A stretch of DNA of 64,000 nucleotides from Pelagicoccus mobilis (GCF_016595505.1 NZ_JAENIL010000021.1:1-64000), one strand, 5' to 3'; shown: positions 9,662-18,680, counted from the stretch's first letter. The notes: generated by a model from the sequence alone, not told the origin. Translations and numbers: made by a program.

Positions 9662-10738
9662 ATGTCTGTCTCAGCTCCCAAACTAGGCATCATTGGCTGT
9701 GGTGATATCACGACAGGAAACCACCTCCCTAATGCTCTAAAAACAAACTGGCAAATCGCAGCCCTTTGCGACGGGAACCTTGACGCTGCAGAGGATGCGA
9801 GAGAAGCGTCAGGTATTCCGGATACACCGATTTTCGAGGACTATAAGGACCTTCTCGCGCTCAAGGACCTGAATGCCGTTATCATCGCCACCCCACCGGT
9901 GAGCCATATGCCGATCACGATCGACGCGCTCAGAGCTGGTAAGCACGTTCTCTGCGAAAAACCTTCAACCCTCTCCGTAGCCGAAAATGAAGCCATACTA
10001 GCAGAGGCGAAAAAGTATCCTGAGATAACGGTTCAATTTTTCAGTTCACGCTTCAGAGACGAGTTTTCCAACTACGCACGAGAGATCGTTCGTTCAGGCA
10101 AACTCGGAAAAATCTACCGAACGGACATCCAGTTCTCCCTCCCTGCTGCACGGGCCTGTGACCTCGAAAAGGTAAAAGGCAAACCCCACCGCCTATGGTT
10201 TGGCAAAAAAGAAAAGGCCGGTGGCGGCCCCTTCATGGATATGGGCCAATATTTCCTCGATCGCTTGTTCCACATCCTTGATTGGCCGGAACTGGAAAGT
10301 CTCTCAGCCCAAGAGTTTCGAGGAATGGAGACAGGTCTCCCCAACGAAGCGGATTGGGACGTCGAAGATCACATGACTGTTCTGGCCCGAATGGAGGGCA
10401 ACCTTACCCTGACGATGGACACGACCGCCAGAGCCCTCCAGCACTGGCGTTGGAGCATAAACATAAACGGAACAAGTGGCTCGCTATCGCTCGACAACAC
10501 GCGTCAGGACAAATTCGTCTACACTTACGAAGATCCCGTATCCAAAGAGCTTCGACGCGAAACGAAAGAAGCTCCCCAATCCGTAGATGACCTTCCTGCT
10601 CGACTCTTTGATCTAGAAGCAATCTTGAACGGCGAATCACGTGAGATCGGCACCACCCCCGAGCAGGCACTTATGCTCACCGACTTCTGCATGAAAGCTT
10701 ACCAATCCTCAAAGCAGCGGGCGCAAGTTTCAGCGTAA
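9662..10738 (+). CDS. Gfo/Idh/MocA-family oxidoreductase (cytosolic)
   Basis: An NAD(P)-dependent sugar or cyclitol oxidoreductase. The Rossmann fold starts at once (KLGIIGCGDITTGNH, glycine-rich loop residues 12-16) and there is no signal peptide, so it acts in the cytosol. The family motif CEKP is at residues 98-101, with Lys100 the likely catalytic lysine. The C-terminal alpha/beta domain carries GGGPFMDMGQYFLDRLFH, matching the conserved glycine and metal/substrate-binding region of the family. It begins four bases after the isomerase and is followed 11 bases later by a paralogous oxidoreductase with the same layout, so the pair may catalyse consecutive redox steps or form a heteromer. 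The substrate is unknown. Confidence 0.9.
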   Translation: MSVSAPKLGIIGCGDITTGNHLPNALKTNWQIAALCDGNLDAAEDAREASGIPDTPIFEDYKDLLALKDLNAVIIATPPVSHMPITIDALRAGKHVLCEKPSTLSVAENEAILAEAKKYPEITVQFFSSRFRDEFSNYAREIVRSGKLGKIYRTDIQFSLPAARACDLEKVKGKPHRLWFGKKEKAGGGPFMDMGQYFLDRLFHILDWPELESLSAQEFRGMETGLPNEADWDVEDHMTVLARMEGNLTLTMDTTARALQHWRWSININGTSGSLSLDNTRQDKFVYTYEDPVSKELRRETKEAPQSVDDLPARLFDLEAILNGESREIGTTPEQALMLTDFCMKAYQSSKQRAQVSA

Positions 10739-10749
10739 CGAACATAAAC

Positions 10750-11838
10750 ATGACAGACTCGCTCAGAATCGGCCTCATTGGTTGCGGCGACATCGCCACA
10801 AAAGCTCACGTCAATCATCTGGCGGAAGCAGGGTATACTCTATGCGCAGCCTACAATCCAACTCGCAGCAAAGCGGAAAAAGTCGTTGAAAAGTTCGGGG
10901 GAGCAAACGCCCTTGCCTGCAACTCACTCGATGAGCTCCTCGCCATTTCGCATATCGATGTCGTTTCGATCACGTCTCCGCCCGCCCATCATTGCGAACA
11001 AGTCTGCCAAGCGCTTTCCGCGGGTAAGCACGTCCTCTGCGAAAAACCAAGCGCTCTCATTCCCGAAGAGAATCTCCGCATTATGGAGGCTCAACGCATA
11101 TCAGGGAAAAAAGTCTGCTTCTTCAGTTCTCGCCAACGCTACGCACCCATTGCCCTAAAAGCCAAGGAGTACATAGAGGACGGGAAGCTCGGCGAAGTCT
11201 ACCGCATCCAGGCACGTTTCGCGCGACGTAAGGCTCGCCCAGGTGTCGACTGGTTGACGCACGCCTCATGGTTCACCGATAAGGACAAGGCCGGAGGTGG
11301 CGTTGTTCTCGACATGGGACAATACCTCTTGGACATGATTTTGGACCTTCTGAACTGGCCTGAGGTCGAGTCGCTAAACGCCACTACATTCAAAGGCTTT
11401 CCGCACGATCTACCAGAAGACCGCGTCAATGACGTTGAGGAAATATCCTCCATATTCATTAGAACTACGAGTGGTCCCCTCATCACGATCGACCTCTCAG
11501 CCACTATCGTCGACGACCCAATCCACTCTATCGCAATCTTGGGAACGAAAGCGGGAATAGACATCCAATATTCGGATACATCTTCAAAAATCGTCTACCT
11601 ACATGAACCCAGCGGCAAACGAGGAGCTCTGGAAGAGGTTGTCATCGACGAAGGTCACGACGGTTGGGCAAGCAAAGAGATCTATCAGCGATTCCATTCG
11701 GCGATCGTCAACGACCAAGAAACGCCAGGAACGACACCAGAGCAAGCCCTACGACTTACAACCCTTTGCCAGATTGCATACCGATCTGCCGAAGAAAAAA
11801 CAGAAATTCAGCTCGCGGCCAAAACTCCGTCGGCATGA
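10750..11838 (+). CDS. Gfo/Idh/MocA-family oxidoreductase (cytosolic), paralogue of the preceding gene
   Basis: A second cytosolic NAD(P)-dependent oxidoreductase of the same family. It shows RIGLIGCGDIATKAH (glycine-rich loop about residues 11-15), CEKPSALI with Lys99, and GGGVVLDMGQYLLDMIL in the C-terminal domain. The co-linear match to the preceding gene, including the CEKPS and DMGQY segments, marks them as paralogues from an old duplication, although they are clearly diverged. The stop codon overlaps the next start (ATGA at 11835-11838), which indicates translational coupling with the terminal isomerase-like gene. The cassette order isomerase-oxidoreductase-oxidoreductase-isomerase suggests a complete small pathway. 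Confidence 0.9.
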   Translation: MTDSLRIGLIGCGDIATKAHVNHLAEAGYTLCAAYNPTRSKAEKVVEKFGGANALACNSLDELLAISHIDVVSITSPPAHHCEQVCQALSAGKHVLCEKPSALIPEENLRIMEAQRISGKKVCFFSSRQRYAPIALKAKEYIEDGKLGEVYRIQARFARRKARPGVDWLTHASWFTDKDKAGGGVVLDMGQYLLDMILDLLNWPEVESLNATTFKGFPHDLPEDRVNDVEEISSIFIRTTSGPLITIDLSATIVDDPIHSIAILGTKAGIDIQYSDTSSKIVYLHEPSGKRGALEEVVIDEGHDGWASKEIYQRFHSAIVNDQETPGTTPEQALRLTTLCQIAYRSAEEKTEIQLAAKTPSA

Positions 11839-12695
11839 AGAGTTCAATCTGTTCGTTCGCATTTCACCGTCACTTTTTCTCAGGAATAGTAGACGCTCTC
11901 AAATACATCGAACTCAGTAGAGAGCTCGGCGTCACCCATCTCCACTTCTGGATAGTCCATCTCCTCAAGGACCTCGATATGGCCGAGGTCCGAAGATGGG
12001 ACTGGACCCCGGGTTCACCCGAAATCCCGTCTTGGATGAACGCACCCCAAGACGACGGCTGGGCTCGCGAGATAAGGCAGACAACAGAGGGTCTTGGACT
12101 CGAGCATGAAATGCTCGCCATGGAAAAAGGCTACGCCCACCTCCAAAGCCCAGCGGAACGTCAGAAGCACCGAAACTTCCTCCGCGAATGGATCGAGTTC
12201 GCGGGCAAAGTAGGTATTCCAGCGATACGAGTGGATCCGGGAGGCCAGAGGGACCTCTCTCCTCTAGAGGTCCAAAATATCGTTACCAGCTATCGCGAAG
12301 TCGTATCCATGGCAAAAGACCATGGTGTACGCATTTTCGTTGAAAACCATTGGGGAGCCAGCCAGCAGCCTGACTTCCTAAACCACCTCTTGGATAAGGT
12401 AGAGGGACTAGGCCTCCTACTAGACAGTTGGAACTTTGGCTCCGCGGAAGAACGATCCTACGGCTGGGCGAGCCTTTCTCATCGAGCCGAAGCTGTTCAC
12501 ATAAAGACGAGGCAAGTCGATTCGAACGGTATCGAACACATGTATCCAATCGACGATGGCATCAAACAACTCTGCAGCAACAACTACGATGGGATCTGGG
12601 GCATCGAATCGTTTCCTCAAAATGAAGAGGAAGAAATCGAAGCTGTGCAAAACACCCTGAAGCTCATCCAGCGCGCGGTCTCAGACTCTAGCTAG
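11835..12695 (+). CDS. Sugar phosphate isomerase/epimerase-type TIM barrel protein
   Basis: A second xylose isomerase-like TIM barrel, 286 residues. I choose the ATG at 11835, which overlaps the preceding stop as ATGA. The open frame extends further upstream, but the barrel begins with SSICSFAFHRHFFSG right after this ATG, and the longer form would read through the oxidoreductase in another frame. Candidate metal-binding residues are the Glu in RIFVENHWG, the Asp in LLLDSWNFG, the His in AEAVHIKTRQ and the Glu in WGIESFP. It is only distantly like the isomerase at 8800, so the two probably act at different steps. It is the last gene of the cassette. Confidence 0.85.
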   Translation: MKSSICSFAFHRHFFSGIVDALKYIELSRELGVTHLHFWIVHLLKDLDMAEVRRWDWTPGSPEIPSWMNAPQDDGWAREIRQTTEGLGLEHEMLAMEKGYAHLQSPAERQKHRNFLREWIEFAGKVGIPAIRVDPGGQRDLSPLEVQNIVTSYREVVSMAKDHGVRIFVENHWGASQQPDFLNHLLDKVEGLGLLLDSWNFGSAEERSYGWASLSHRAEAVHIKTRQVDSNGIEHMYPIDDGIKQLCSNNYDGIWGIESFPQNEEEEIEAVQNTLKLIQRAVSDSS

Positions 12696-12705
12696 TTAGT
12701 GCCCC

Positions 12706-12717
12706 GAAACCTGTTTC
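12706..12717. promoter_or_regulatory. LacI-type operator, distal site before the regulator gene
   Basis: GAAACCTGTTTC, an inverted repeat with five-base arms around CT, lies just after the isomerase stop. A second, longer copy lies 59 bases downstream (centre to centre). Paired operators before a LacI-family gene are a usual arrangement for autoregulation. Confidence 0.65.
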
Positions 12718-12762
12718 AGGCGTACCTTCTCTAAGGCGCGACAACTCTGGAATCACCTCCCC

Positions 12763-12778
12763 ATGAAACCTGTTTCAT
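12763..12778. promoter_or_regulatory. LacI-type operator, proximal site before the regulator gene
   Basis: ATGAAACCTGTTTCAT is an inverted repeat with seven-base perfect arms around the CT centre, 40 bases before the LacI start. Its core TGAAACCTGTTTCA is the consensus used to find the other sites in this window. An adjacent TTGACT at 12784-12789 could be a -35 element, but I do not see a convincing -10 at the right distance. Confidence 0.7.
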
Positions 12779-12818
12779 AGCAATTGACTAAGGCGTAGAT
12801 TTCCTCAAGTCTATCATC

Positions 12819-13913
12819 ATGCAACCTAATACCCCCCTTCCTACAATGGATGACGTTGCACGTGCCGCCGGCGTAGCAAAAGCCACCGTATGCAGAGCTC
12901 TGCAAAACCGCCCCGTTGTCGCCAAAGCAACCCGCGAACGAATTCTAAAAGCGGCTCGAGAGTTAGGCTATCAAGCTGACCCATCACTTAGCGCCTTATC
13001 ACAAAGACGATGGTCCGACGGAGGAAAACGTACCTATCGCCAGGTCGCTCTCGTACACTATGAGAGTAAAAAGTACCTCGATAAATATGCAGAAACGCCA
13101 AACGAGGAACGCTATAGGTTATCACCCCGAGCTCTACTTTTCCCAGCTGCTAAAGAGAAAGCGAAATTGCTAGGCTACCAAATAAGCGAGTATTCAACAT
13201 CGGATTACAAAAATTCAGAGCAGTTGTCCCGAATCCTCTACAATCGCGGAATCGACGGTCTTTTACTCAGTATCGAGGGCCCGATATCTAAAATTGAACT
13301 GCCATGGGAGCGATTTAGTGCCATAGCCATCGGTCTAGGCCTAGACGAATACAATCTACCTCATGTTTCGAGCGACTGGATGTCTGCCGTATCGCTTGCT
13401 GTTCAGAAAGCGAAAGAGCGCGGTTACCGACGCATCGGTTTCATCAAACTCGTACACGAAAACCCCTCGATCGACTTCAGAATCAGTTCAGCTATCGAAT
13501 TCCAACGGCATGGCCTAGAAAGCCAGTTCGCCAATCGCATTCCAACCTTAAGCGGACAGCGAGAGGATTTCAATCCGTGGCAAGATTGGATTCCGGTATT
13601 CAAAGAATGGTACGATCGATGGAAGCCTGATGTGGTTGTTGATGGAACCCACTGCGCCTCCCACTGGTTCAAGACGATAGGAGTTAAAGTCCCCGAAGAA
13701 TGCGCGATTGTAGCAATCGACCGTACAAACCACGAAGACCACAAACACATATCGTACGTAGACCATAACTACGCGGCCCAAGGGGAATGGGCGATGGAGT
13801 TCTTGTCGACTATGATCCAAAACAGCGTCAAAGGGCAAACGGACATCCCACCTCGTTTGACCCTCCCTTGTACCTGGCAAGAAGGCTCCACCCTCCCGCC
13901 GAAACAACTGTAG
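12819..13913 (+). CDS. LacI-family transcriptional regulator
   Basis: A sugar-responsive DNA-binding repressor or activator. The N-terminal helix-turn-helix (residues about 8-55) has the LacI hallmark DVARAAGVAKATVCRALQ, followed by a hinge-type helix with ADPSLSALSQRRW. The rest is a periplasmic-binding-protein-like effector domain that would bind a sugar ligand. Two copies of the operator TGAAACCTGTTTCA lie directly upstream, which argues for autoregulation. Similar sites before the isomerase cassette, the DUF1592 gene and the TonB/MDR divergent promoter suggest that it controls these units as well. It sits between the catabolic cassette and the GH9 gene, which is consistent with local control. 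Confidence 0.92.
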   Translation: MQPNTPLPTMDDVARAAGVAKATVCRALQNRPVVAKATRERILKAARELGYQADPSLSALSQRRWSDGGKRTYRQVALVHYESKKYLDKYAETPNEERYRLSPRALLFPAAKEKAKLLGYQISEYSTSDYKNSEQLSRILYNRGIDGLLLSIEGPISKIELPWERFSAIAIGLGLDEYNLPHVSSDWMSAVSLAVQKAKERGYRRIGFIKLVHENPSIDFRISSAIEFQRHGLESQFANRIPTLSGQREDFNPWQDWIPVFKEWYDRWKPDVVVDGTHCASHWFKTIGVKVPEECAIVAIDRTNHEDHKHISYVDHNYAAQGEWAMEFLSTMIQNSVKGQTDIPPRLTLPCTWQEGSTLPPKQL

Positions 13914-13954
13914 CCTTATAAAACTCAGTTGAAAAAGAGGAATTACGAATTCGT

Positions 13955-14043
13955 CGAACGTGTTCAGTAATCAAACGGATTCAACAGCGGCTGCTAGGTC
14001 TACATTCTAGGTCTTGCAGAACTAAGAAGTGAGGGCCTCACTT
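13955..14043. promoter_or_regulatory. Regulatory elements before the GH9-type gene
   Basis: The gap before the GH9-type gene holds three symmetric or repeated elements. CGAACGTGTTCA (13955-13966) is a palindrome and nearly identical to the minus-strand reading of TGAACACGTTCA at 22805-22816 in the TonB/MDR promoter. CTAGGTCT occurs twice (13994-14001 and 14007-14014) as a direct repeat. AAGTGAGG/CCTCACTT (14027-14043) is a perfect inverted repeat around one base. They look like transcription-factor sites, but the factors are unknown. Confidence 0.4.
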
Positions 14044-14112
14044 GGAACCCCACGAACCAAAGACCTGCCTTTTTCCAACCACTGTATCCATTTTCTAAAC
14101 AAATAAATAGCG

Positions 14113-16971
14113 ATGTTTCCCCCCAAGCTGCTCTTTTTCCCTTTTCTTCCCATAGCCATTTTGGCGGCTACGAATGACCCCGCAGACGGTCCGATTGTAA
14201 ATCGCGTTTATCCAGCGGACCATAATGTACTAACGATCGAAATCATTGAAGGCCGTATCGTAAACAACGGACAAATCGAATACGTTCCACAAGATGGCGA
14301 TGAGCTAAGACCAGATAGCAGAACCGTCCTCGCCTATGACAAAGACGGCAACATCGGCAACTTCGCCAAGGGGCAAGAGTTGAGTCGGACGATCAATGGA
14401 CAGTCAAAGAAAATAGGGTACTACTTGGAGCACTACAACTTGATTGCTCTGCTCGATGAACGACTCGGAGGCGAACTAGAAAAGGGAGACATCGAAACAA
14501 CAACGACCTACTCCATCAGCTCCGAATCGGATCCAAACTTTGCATCACCTCTAAACCCAAGCTCGGTGGCGCGTAAAAGCAAACCAATCGAAGAAGGTCG
14601 CAATGGAGCGGGACAATCAGTACGACACCGCATCTACCTCGAGCTACCACACTCTTTAGAGACGGGGCAAACGTATACGGTCGAGTTCCCTCTCCTCAAT
14701 ACTCAGCGGACAACCGTCGAATACACGCACGACTCTTCCTCCTGGATAGAGTCAATCCATACAAGCCAGGTTGGATACCATCCAGGAGATCCGTACAAAC
14801 GTGCCTTTTTATCGCTTTGGAAAGGCACTGGTGGAGCACACGATTACGACGTCTGGGAAGGCACCCACTTCTATCTCTACAACCTCTTCACTCAGCAGAT
14901 CGTTCACACTGGATTGATTGAAAAGGTGCTAGACGCTTCCGAAGGAGAAACCTCCCTCCATAGCGGCGACAATCACACGCAGACCTCCGTCTACGCTCTC
15001 GATTTCTCGGAATTCAAAGGTACCGGCCGTTTCGTTATCAAAATCGAAGGACTGGGAATTAGCTATCCCTTTCCAGTGACACGAGTGTCATGGGCGGACG
15101 CGTTTGAAATTTCCATGCTCGGAATGCTTCACCACCGCAGCGGCATCGCCCTTGGAGCTCCCTTTACAACATACGAGCGCCCACTAACCTTCCATCCCGA
15201 TATGGGTTCTCGTATTCTTCAAACAGATACGACGATCCTCCACGGAGAGTCATCGGCAATCAAGGATTCCCTATCCCGACTAGCTGATACCGCCGAAGAG
15301 TTACCGGAAGCCTGGGGCGGATACATGGATGCGGGCGATTGGGATAGAAGATCCCAACATCTCGAAGCGACTTACTTGCAGCTCGAACTCTTTGAGATGT
15401 ACCCGGAGTACTTCCAAGAATTCACCCTCTCTCTTCCTCAAACGGAAGCAAACAACAAGATTCCCGATCTTCTCGATGAAACGCTTTGGAATATCGAGTT
15501 CTACCAACGGATTCAAAAGGAAGATGGCGGGGTTCGCGGCGGCGTCGAGTCCACCGAACACCCAAGAAGTGGCGAAGCGAGCTGGCAAGAGACACTCCTC
15601 ATAGGAGCCTTCGAAGCTGACCCTGTATCCAGCTACCGCTTTGCGGCAACTGCTGCTAAAGCCGGACGACTATTGCAACCATTCGATTCTGACAAAGGAA
15701 ACACACTTATCTTCTCCGCAGAGAGAGCGTGGGCTTGGGCCGAAGAACATGGCGGCTCAGTTCTCAACACTCTTCCTGACGACCGCTCATCTAAAGCGGA
15801 AACGAGCCTGCAAGAACAACGCCCACTCGCCGCCGTCGAGCTCTTCAGAGCGACTGGCAACCAAGACTATCACACGGTAGCGGTGCAAACTCTCTCTCCT
15901 ATTAAACAGAACAACAACGCAGCAGACGATTTTCGCGACGCAGTCTTCGCTTACACTTTCATAAACGACTCCTCAGCTGACAGTGAACTCAAGAGTTCAG
16001 CCATGAGCGTATTCGCCCAACGCGGACAAAAGGCCATCGATTTCATAAACGGAAATGCCTTCGACATTGCCAGTGACGTAGACGGCCTTCCCCTCATGGG
16101 CTACGTCGGTTACTATTCAGTCCCTCAAATGATTTCAAAAAGTCTCCCTCGCGCCCATTATCTCACTGGAGACGCAAAATACCACATAGCAACAATCGCC
16201 GCGTGCAACTTCGCCAACGGAGCGAACCCCGATAACACAGTTTTCACGACGGGCATAGGTGAAGAAAGCCCCAACGCTCCGCTCCACATCGACTTTCGGG
16301 CAACTGGCAAGGACGTACCATCCGGTATCACTGTTTACGGTCCCTCCGATCCGGCCGGAGACTATAGTTTCACGGATTGGGTTCACACATGGAGACTGGC
16401 TGACTCAATGGTACCAAGCTCAAGAACCTGGCCTGCGGCCGAGTGGTACATCGACCTATTCGACATGGCTGCCATGAGCGAATACACAATCCACCAGACG
16501 ATGGGCCCAACCTCCTACTTCTGGGGCTATCTAGCAGCGAGTGCCGGTGATGGCCAAGTCGAATTGTCCGGACTGGGGAGAGACGATGATAACGACGGAC
16601 TTGAGGACTTCCATGAAAACAGTATCATTCGTTCGGATACATCAGGAAATCTCCGCACAATCGATGATGTACTTCCTGAGCACGATTTTGACAACGACGG
16701 GCTTTCAAACGCCGAAGAAGCCTTAAGCAGCAGCTCGCCCGCTATTCCTGGCTCGGGCACTTTAAGCATCGAATCCCTAAACGCACATGCCCTTGCCGTA
16801 CGCTTCGCACAAGGTGAAAGCGGAAAGCATCGATTCATCGCGAGTACCGACCTGAAGACCTGGAACCAACAAGGCTCCAGCTTCGATCAGGTGGGATTGA
16901 CTCACTCGACCACCTTAGCAACTGAAGCAAACCAATCTCGTTTCCTTCGAATCGAGAAAGAAGGAGACTAG
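14113..16971 (+). CDS. Secreted GH9-type glycoside hydrolase with C-terminal TSP3-like repeats
   Basis: Probable inverting endo- or exo-glycanase of family GH9. A signal peptide (about residues 1-19) is followed by a long N-terminal beta region. An Ig-like cellulase N-terminal domain follows near 213-325 (TSQVGYHPGDPYKRAFL). The (alpha/alpha)6 catalytic domain contains GGYMDAGDWDRR (residues 402-413), with the catalytic aspartates Asp406/Asp409. Near the domain end, AAMSEYTIHQTMGP holds the Glu expected as acid. Acidic DDDNDGLEDF and DFDNDGLSNAEE segments (from about residue 825) are TSP3-type calcium-binding repeats. The last about 60 residues form the module seen in other secreted proteins here. 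Known GH9 substrates are beta-glucans and related chains; the substrate here is open. It has its own upstream regulatory region and lies after the LacI gene. Confidence 0.82.
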   Translation: MFPPKLLFFPFLPIAILAATNDPADGPIVNRVYPADHNVLTIEIIEGRIVNNGQIEYVPQDGDELRPDSRTVLAYDKDGNIGNFAKGQELSRTINGQSKKIGYYLEHYNLIALLDERLGGELEKGDIETTTTYSISSESDPNFASPLNPSSVARKSKPIEEGRNGAGQSVRHRIYLELPHSLETGQTYTVEFPLLNTQRTTVEYTHDSSSWIESIHTSQVGYHPGDPYKRAFLSLWKGTGGAHDYDVWEGTHFYLYNLFTQQIVHTGLIEKVLDASEGETSLHSGDNHTQTSVYALDFSEFKGTGRFVIKIEGLGISYPFPVTRVSWADAFEISMLGMLHHRSGIALGAPFTTYERPLTFHPDMGSRILQTDTTILHGESSAIKDSLSRLADTAEELPEAWGGYMDAGDWDRRSQHLEATYLQLELFEMYPEYFQEFTLSLPQTEANNKIPDLLDETLWNIEFYQRIQKEDGGVRGGVESTEHPRSGEASWQETLLIGAFEADPVSSYRFAATAAKAGRLLQPFDSDKGNTLIFSAERAWAWAEEHGGSVLNTLPDDRSSKAETSLQEQRPLAAVELFRATGNQDYHTVAVQTLSPIKQNNNAADDFRDAVFAYTFINDSSADSELKSSAMSVFAQRGQKAIDFINGNAFDIASDVDGLPLMGYVGYYSVPQMISKSLPRAHYLTGDAKYHIATIAACNFANGANPDNTVFTTGIGEESPNAPLHIDFRATGKDVPSGITVYGPSDPAGDYSFTDWVHTWRLADSMVPSSRTWPAAEWYIDLFDMAAMSEYTIHQTMGPTSYFWGYLAASAGDGQVELSGLGRDDDNDGLEDFHENSIIRSDTSGNLRTIDDVLPEHDFDNDGLSNAEEALSSSSPAIPGSGTLSIESLNAHALAVRFAQGESGKHRFIASTDLKTWNQQGSSFDQVGLTHSTTLATEANQSRFLRIEKEGD

Positions 16972-17083
16972 TCCTGAGCCATGTCCGGGAAGCTTCCCAA
17001 AGCCCAAAACATACGCTCTCAACGTCGAGTTCAGAGTGCTTGGGAGAAGTTACCCACTTCTAATCATTACCAATGAGGAAACA

Positions 17084-17110
17084 GCTTGAAGCCTTTCTTA
17101 GGCTTCAAGC
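17084..17110. repeat. Perfect 11-bp inverted repeat after the GH9-type gene
   Basis: GCTTGAAGCCT (17084-17094) and AGGCTTCAAGC (17100-17110) form a hairpin with a five-base loop in the 172-base gap between the GH9-type and Gfo/Idh/MocA genes. No T-run follows on either strand, so it could be a Rho-dependent or processing hairpin rather than an intrinsic terminator. A smaller stem AGAAGT/ACTTCT lies just upstream (17045-17061). Confidence 0.5.
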
Positions 17111-17143
17111 CACTAGAGCAAACTAATTTAGCCTCCCCCTATT

Positions 17144-18568
17144 TTGAATACACGAAAATTGAATCGAAGAAACTTCGTTAAAACCGCAGCGTTATCGGCC
17201 GCAGCCTTTACTCCGGCACGATTTGCGATAGGCAAAGCCGGTCCATCTGCCAATAGCAAGCTAAACATCGCGATGATCGGTGCCGGGAACATCGCCGGGA
17301 TGGCCTACAATGGATGCAAAGGCGAGAATATCGTAGCGTTGGCAGACGTTGACTCGAACATGTTTCACCAGAAGCGCGAAGAGCATCCCGAAGTGCTCAA
17401 CGCAAAGACCTTCGCCGATTTCCGATTGATGCTAGACAAAATGGGTAAGGAAATAGACGCAGTCTGCATCAATACTCCTGATCATACGCATTTCGCAGCA
17501 ACCATGCATGCCATGGAAATGGGCAAGCATGTCTGTACTCAAAAGCCTCTCACTCACAATATTTGGCAGGCCCGGACTCTCCAAAAAGCAAAGAAGAAGT
17601 ACAAGGTTGTCACCAATATGGCGGTACAAGGCCATACCTATAACGGCATCCGCCAAATGAGAGAGTGGTACGAGGCAGACGTCTTTGGTCAAATCCGAGA
17701 AGCCCACTCCTACATACAGGGCCCCGAATGGAAACCCTTGTCAGAAGAGCGTTGGTACTGGCACAAGCCTGACACCTACCCTCCGAAGAAAAGCACCATT
17801 CCCAGCTCTCTCAATTGGGACCTTTGGCTCGGTCCCAATGATGCCGATACACATTTCAGCGAGCTCTACCACCCAATAAGCTGGCGGGGCTTTAACGCAT
17901 TCGGAAACGGACTCTTTGGCGACTGGATGCCCCACATTTCAGATGCACCCGTATGGGTGCTCGACCTCTACGAACCGGTCGTCGTTGAACTCGAAGATAA
18001 GGCGGGAGGAAATCATTGGATGGTTCCTGACGGAAACCGGGTCCGTTGGGAGTTCAAACAACGTGGCAGCAAGGCTCCTTGCAAATTCTACTGGCACAAC
18101 GGTTACGATAAATTCGCCCCGGATCTACCAAGCGATTGGACTTGGGGCGACAACCTGCCATGGGCTGGAACCTTCTTCTACGGAGACAAAGCGACAGGCT
18201 TCACAGATCAACGCTCAAACAATCCACGCCTATCCAACAAGGAGGAAATGATTGCCTTCAAAAAAGCAGGGTATCCATCTGAAAAATACGCACGTGTGGA
18301 AGGAGGTCCCTTCGAGGAATGGATCCGAGCAATCAAAGGAGATGGACCAGAGCCAGGCGCAAATTTCGACTACGCCGCTCCTTACACTGAAATGATGTTG
18401 ATCGGCGTCCTCGCAGCTCGCTTCGGAGGAAGAATCGAGTGGGATCCCAAGAAGGGTATCACCAATCGTCCAGAACTAAACCGATACATCCGCCCTGATT
18501 CCGTTCGTTCAGGTTGGGACTACGGAAAGGACCTGTGGTCTAAGAGTTCCAAATTCGCGAGATATTGA
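17144..18568 (+). CDS. Tat-exported Gfo/Idh/MocA-family oxidoreductase
   Basis: A periplasmic, probably tightly NAD(P)-bound sugar oxidoreductase like glucose-fructose oxidoreductase. The start is TTG, since an in-frame TAG at 17129-17131 and the absence of ATG leave only TTG codons at 17144 or 17159. The twin-arginine motif [10 protein letters not shown] is at residues 7-16. The Rossmann loop is IGAGNIAG, and the usual EKP motif is TQKPLTHN, so Gln replaces Glu before the lysine. It is a close paralogue of the protein encoded at 46288-47703, with most of the length identical by eye. That copy sits with DUF1080 genes, which suggests that both copies oxidise a glycoside at C3 before cleavage (inference). 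A strong terminator follows. Confidence 0.9.
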   Translation: MNTRKLNRRNFVKTAALSAAAFTPARFAIGKAGPSANSKLNIAMIGAGNIAGMAYNGCKGENIVALADVDSNMFHQKREEHPEVLNAKTFADFRLMLDKMGKEIDAVCINTPDHTHFAATMHAMEMGKHVCTQKPLTHNIWQARTLQKAKKKYKVVTNMAVQGHTYNGIRQMREWYEADVFGQIREAHSYIQGPEWKPLSEERWYWHKPDTYPPKKSTIPSSLNWDLWLGPNDADTHFSELYHPISWRGFNAFGNGLFGDWMPHISDAPVWVLDLYEPVVVELEDKAGGNHWMVPDGNRVRWEFKQRGSKAPCKFYWHNGYDKFAPDLPSDWTWGDNLPWAGTFFYGDKATGFTDQRSNNPRLSNKEEMIAFKKAGYPSEKYARVEGGPFEEWIRAIKGDGPEPGANFDYAAPYTEMMLIGVLAARFGGRIEWDPKKGITNRPELNRYIRPDSVRSGWDYGKDLWSKSSKFARY

Positions 18569-18597
18569 CCCGATCATTTCTTCGCTGACCAGGCCTA

Positions 18598-18626
18598 GGC
18601 TCGAGTACACACTCGGGCCGTTTTTT
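18598..18626 (+). terminator. Rho-independent terminator after the Tat Gfo/Idh/MocA gene
   Basis: GGCTCGAGT and ACTCGGGCC pair around the loop ACAC and are followed by GTTTTTT. This is the best intrinsic terminator in the window and ends the left + strand block 30 bases after the stop codon. Confidence 0.85.
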
Positions 18627-18680
18627 GTCTCTAATACCATCCGAAAAACGGCTTAATGTTTTTACTTTCGAGAAGGTAGC

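Noticed and set aside
11664-11834. Upstream extension of the second isomerase-like gene
   Set aside because: It would read through the preceding oxidoreductase in another frame; the ATGA at 11835 and the barrel start fit better.
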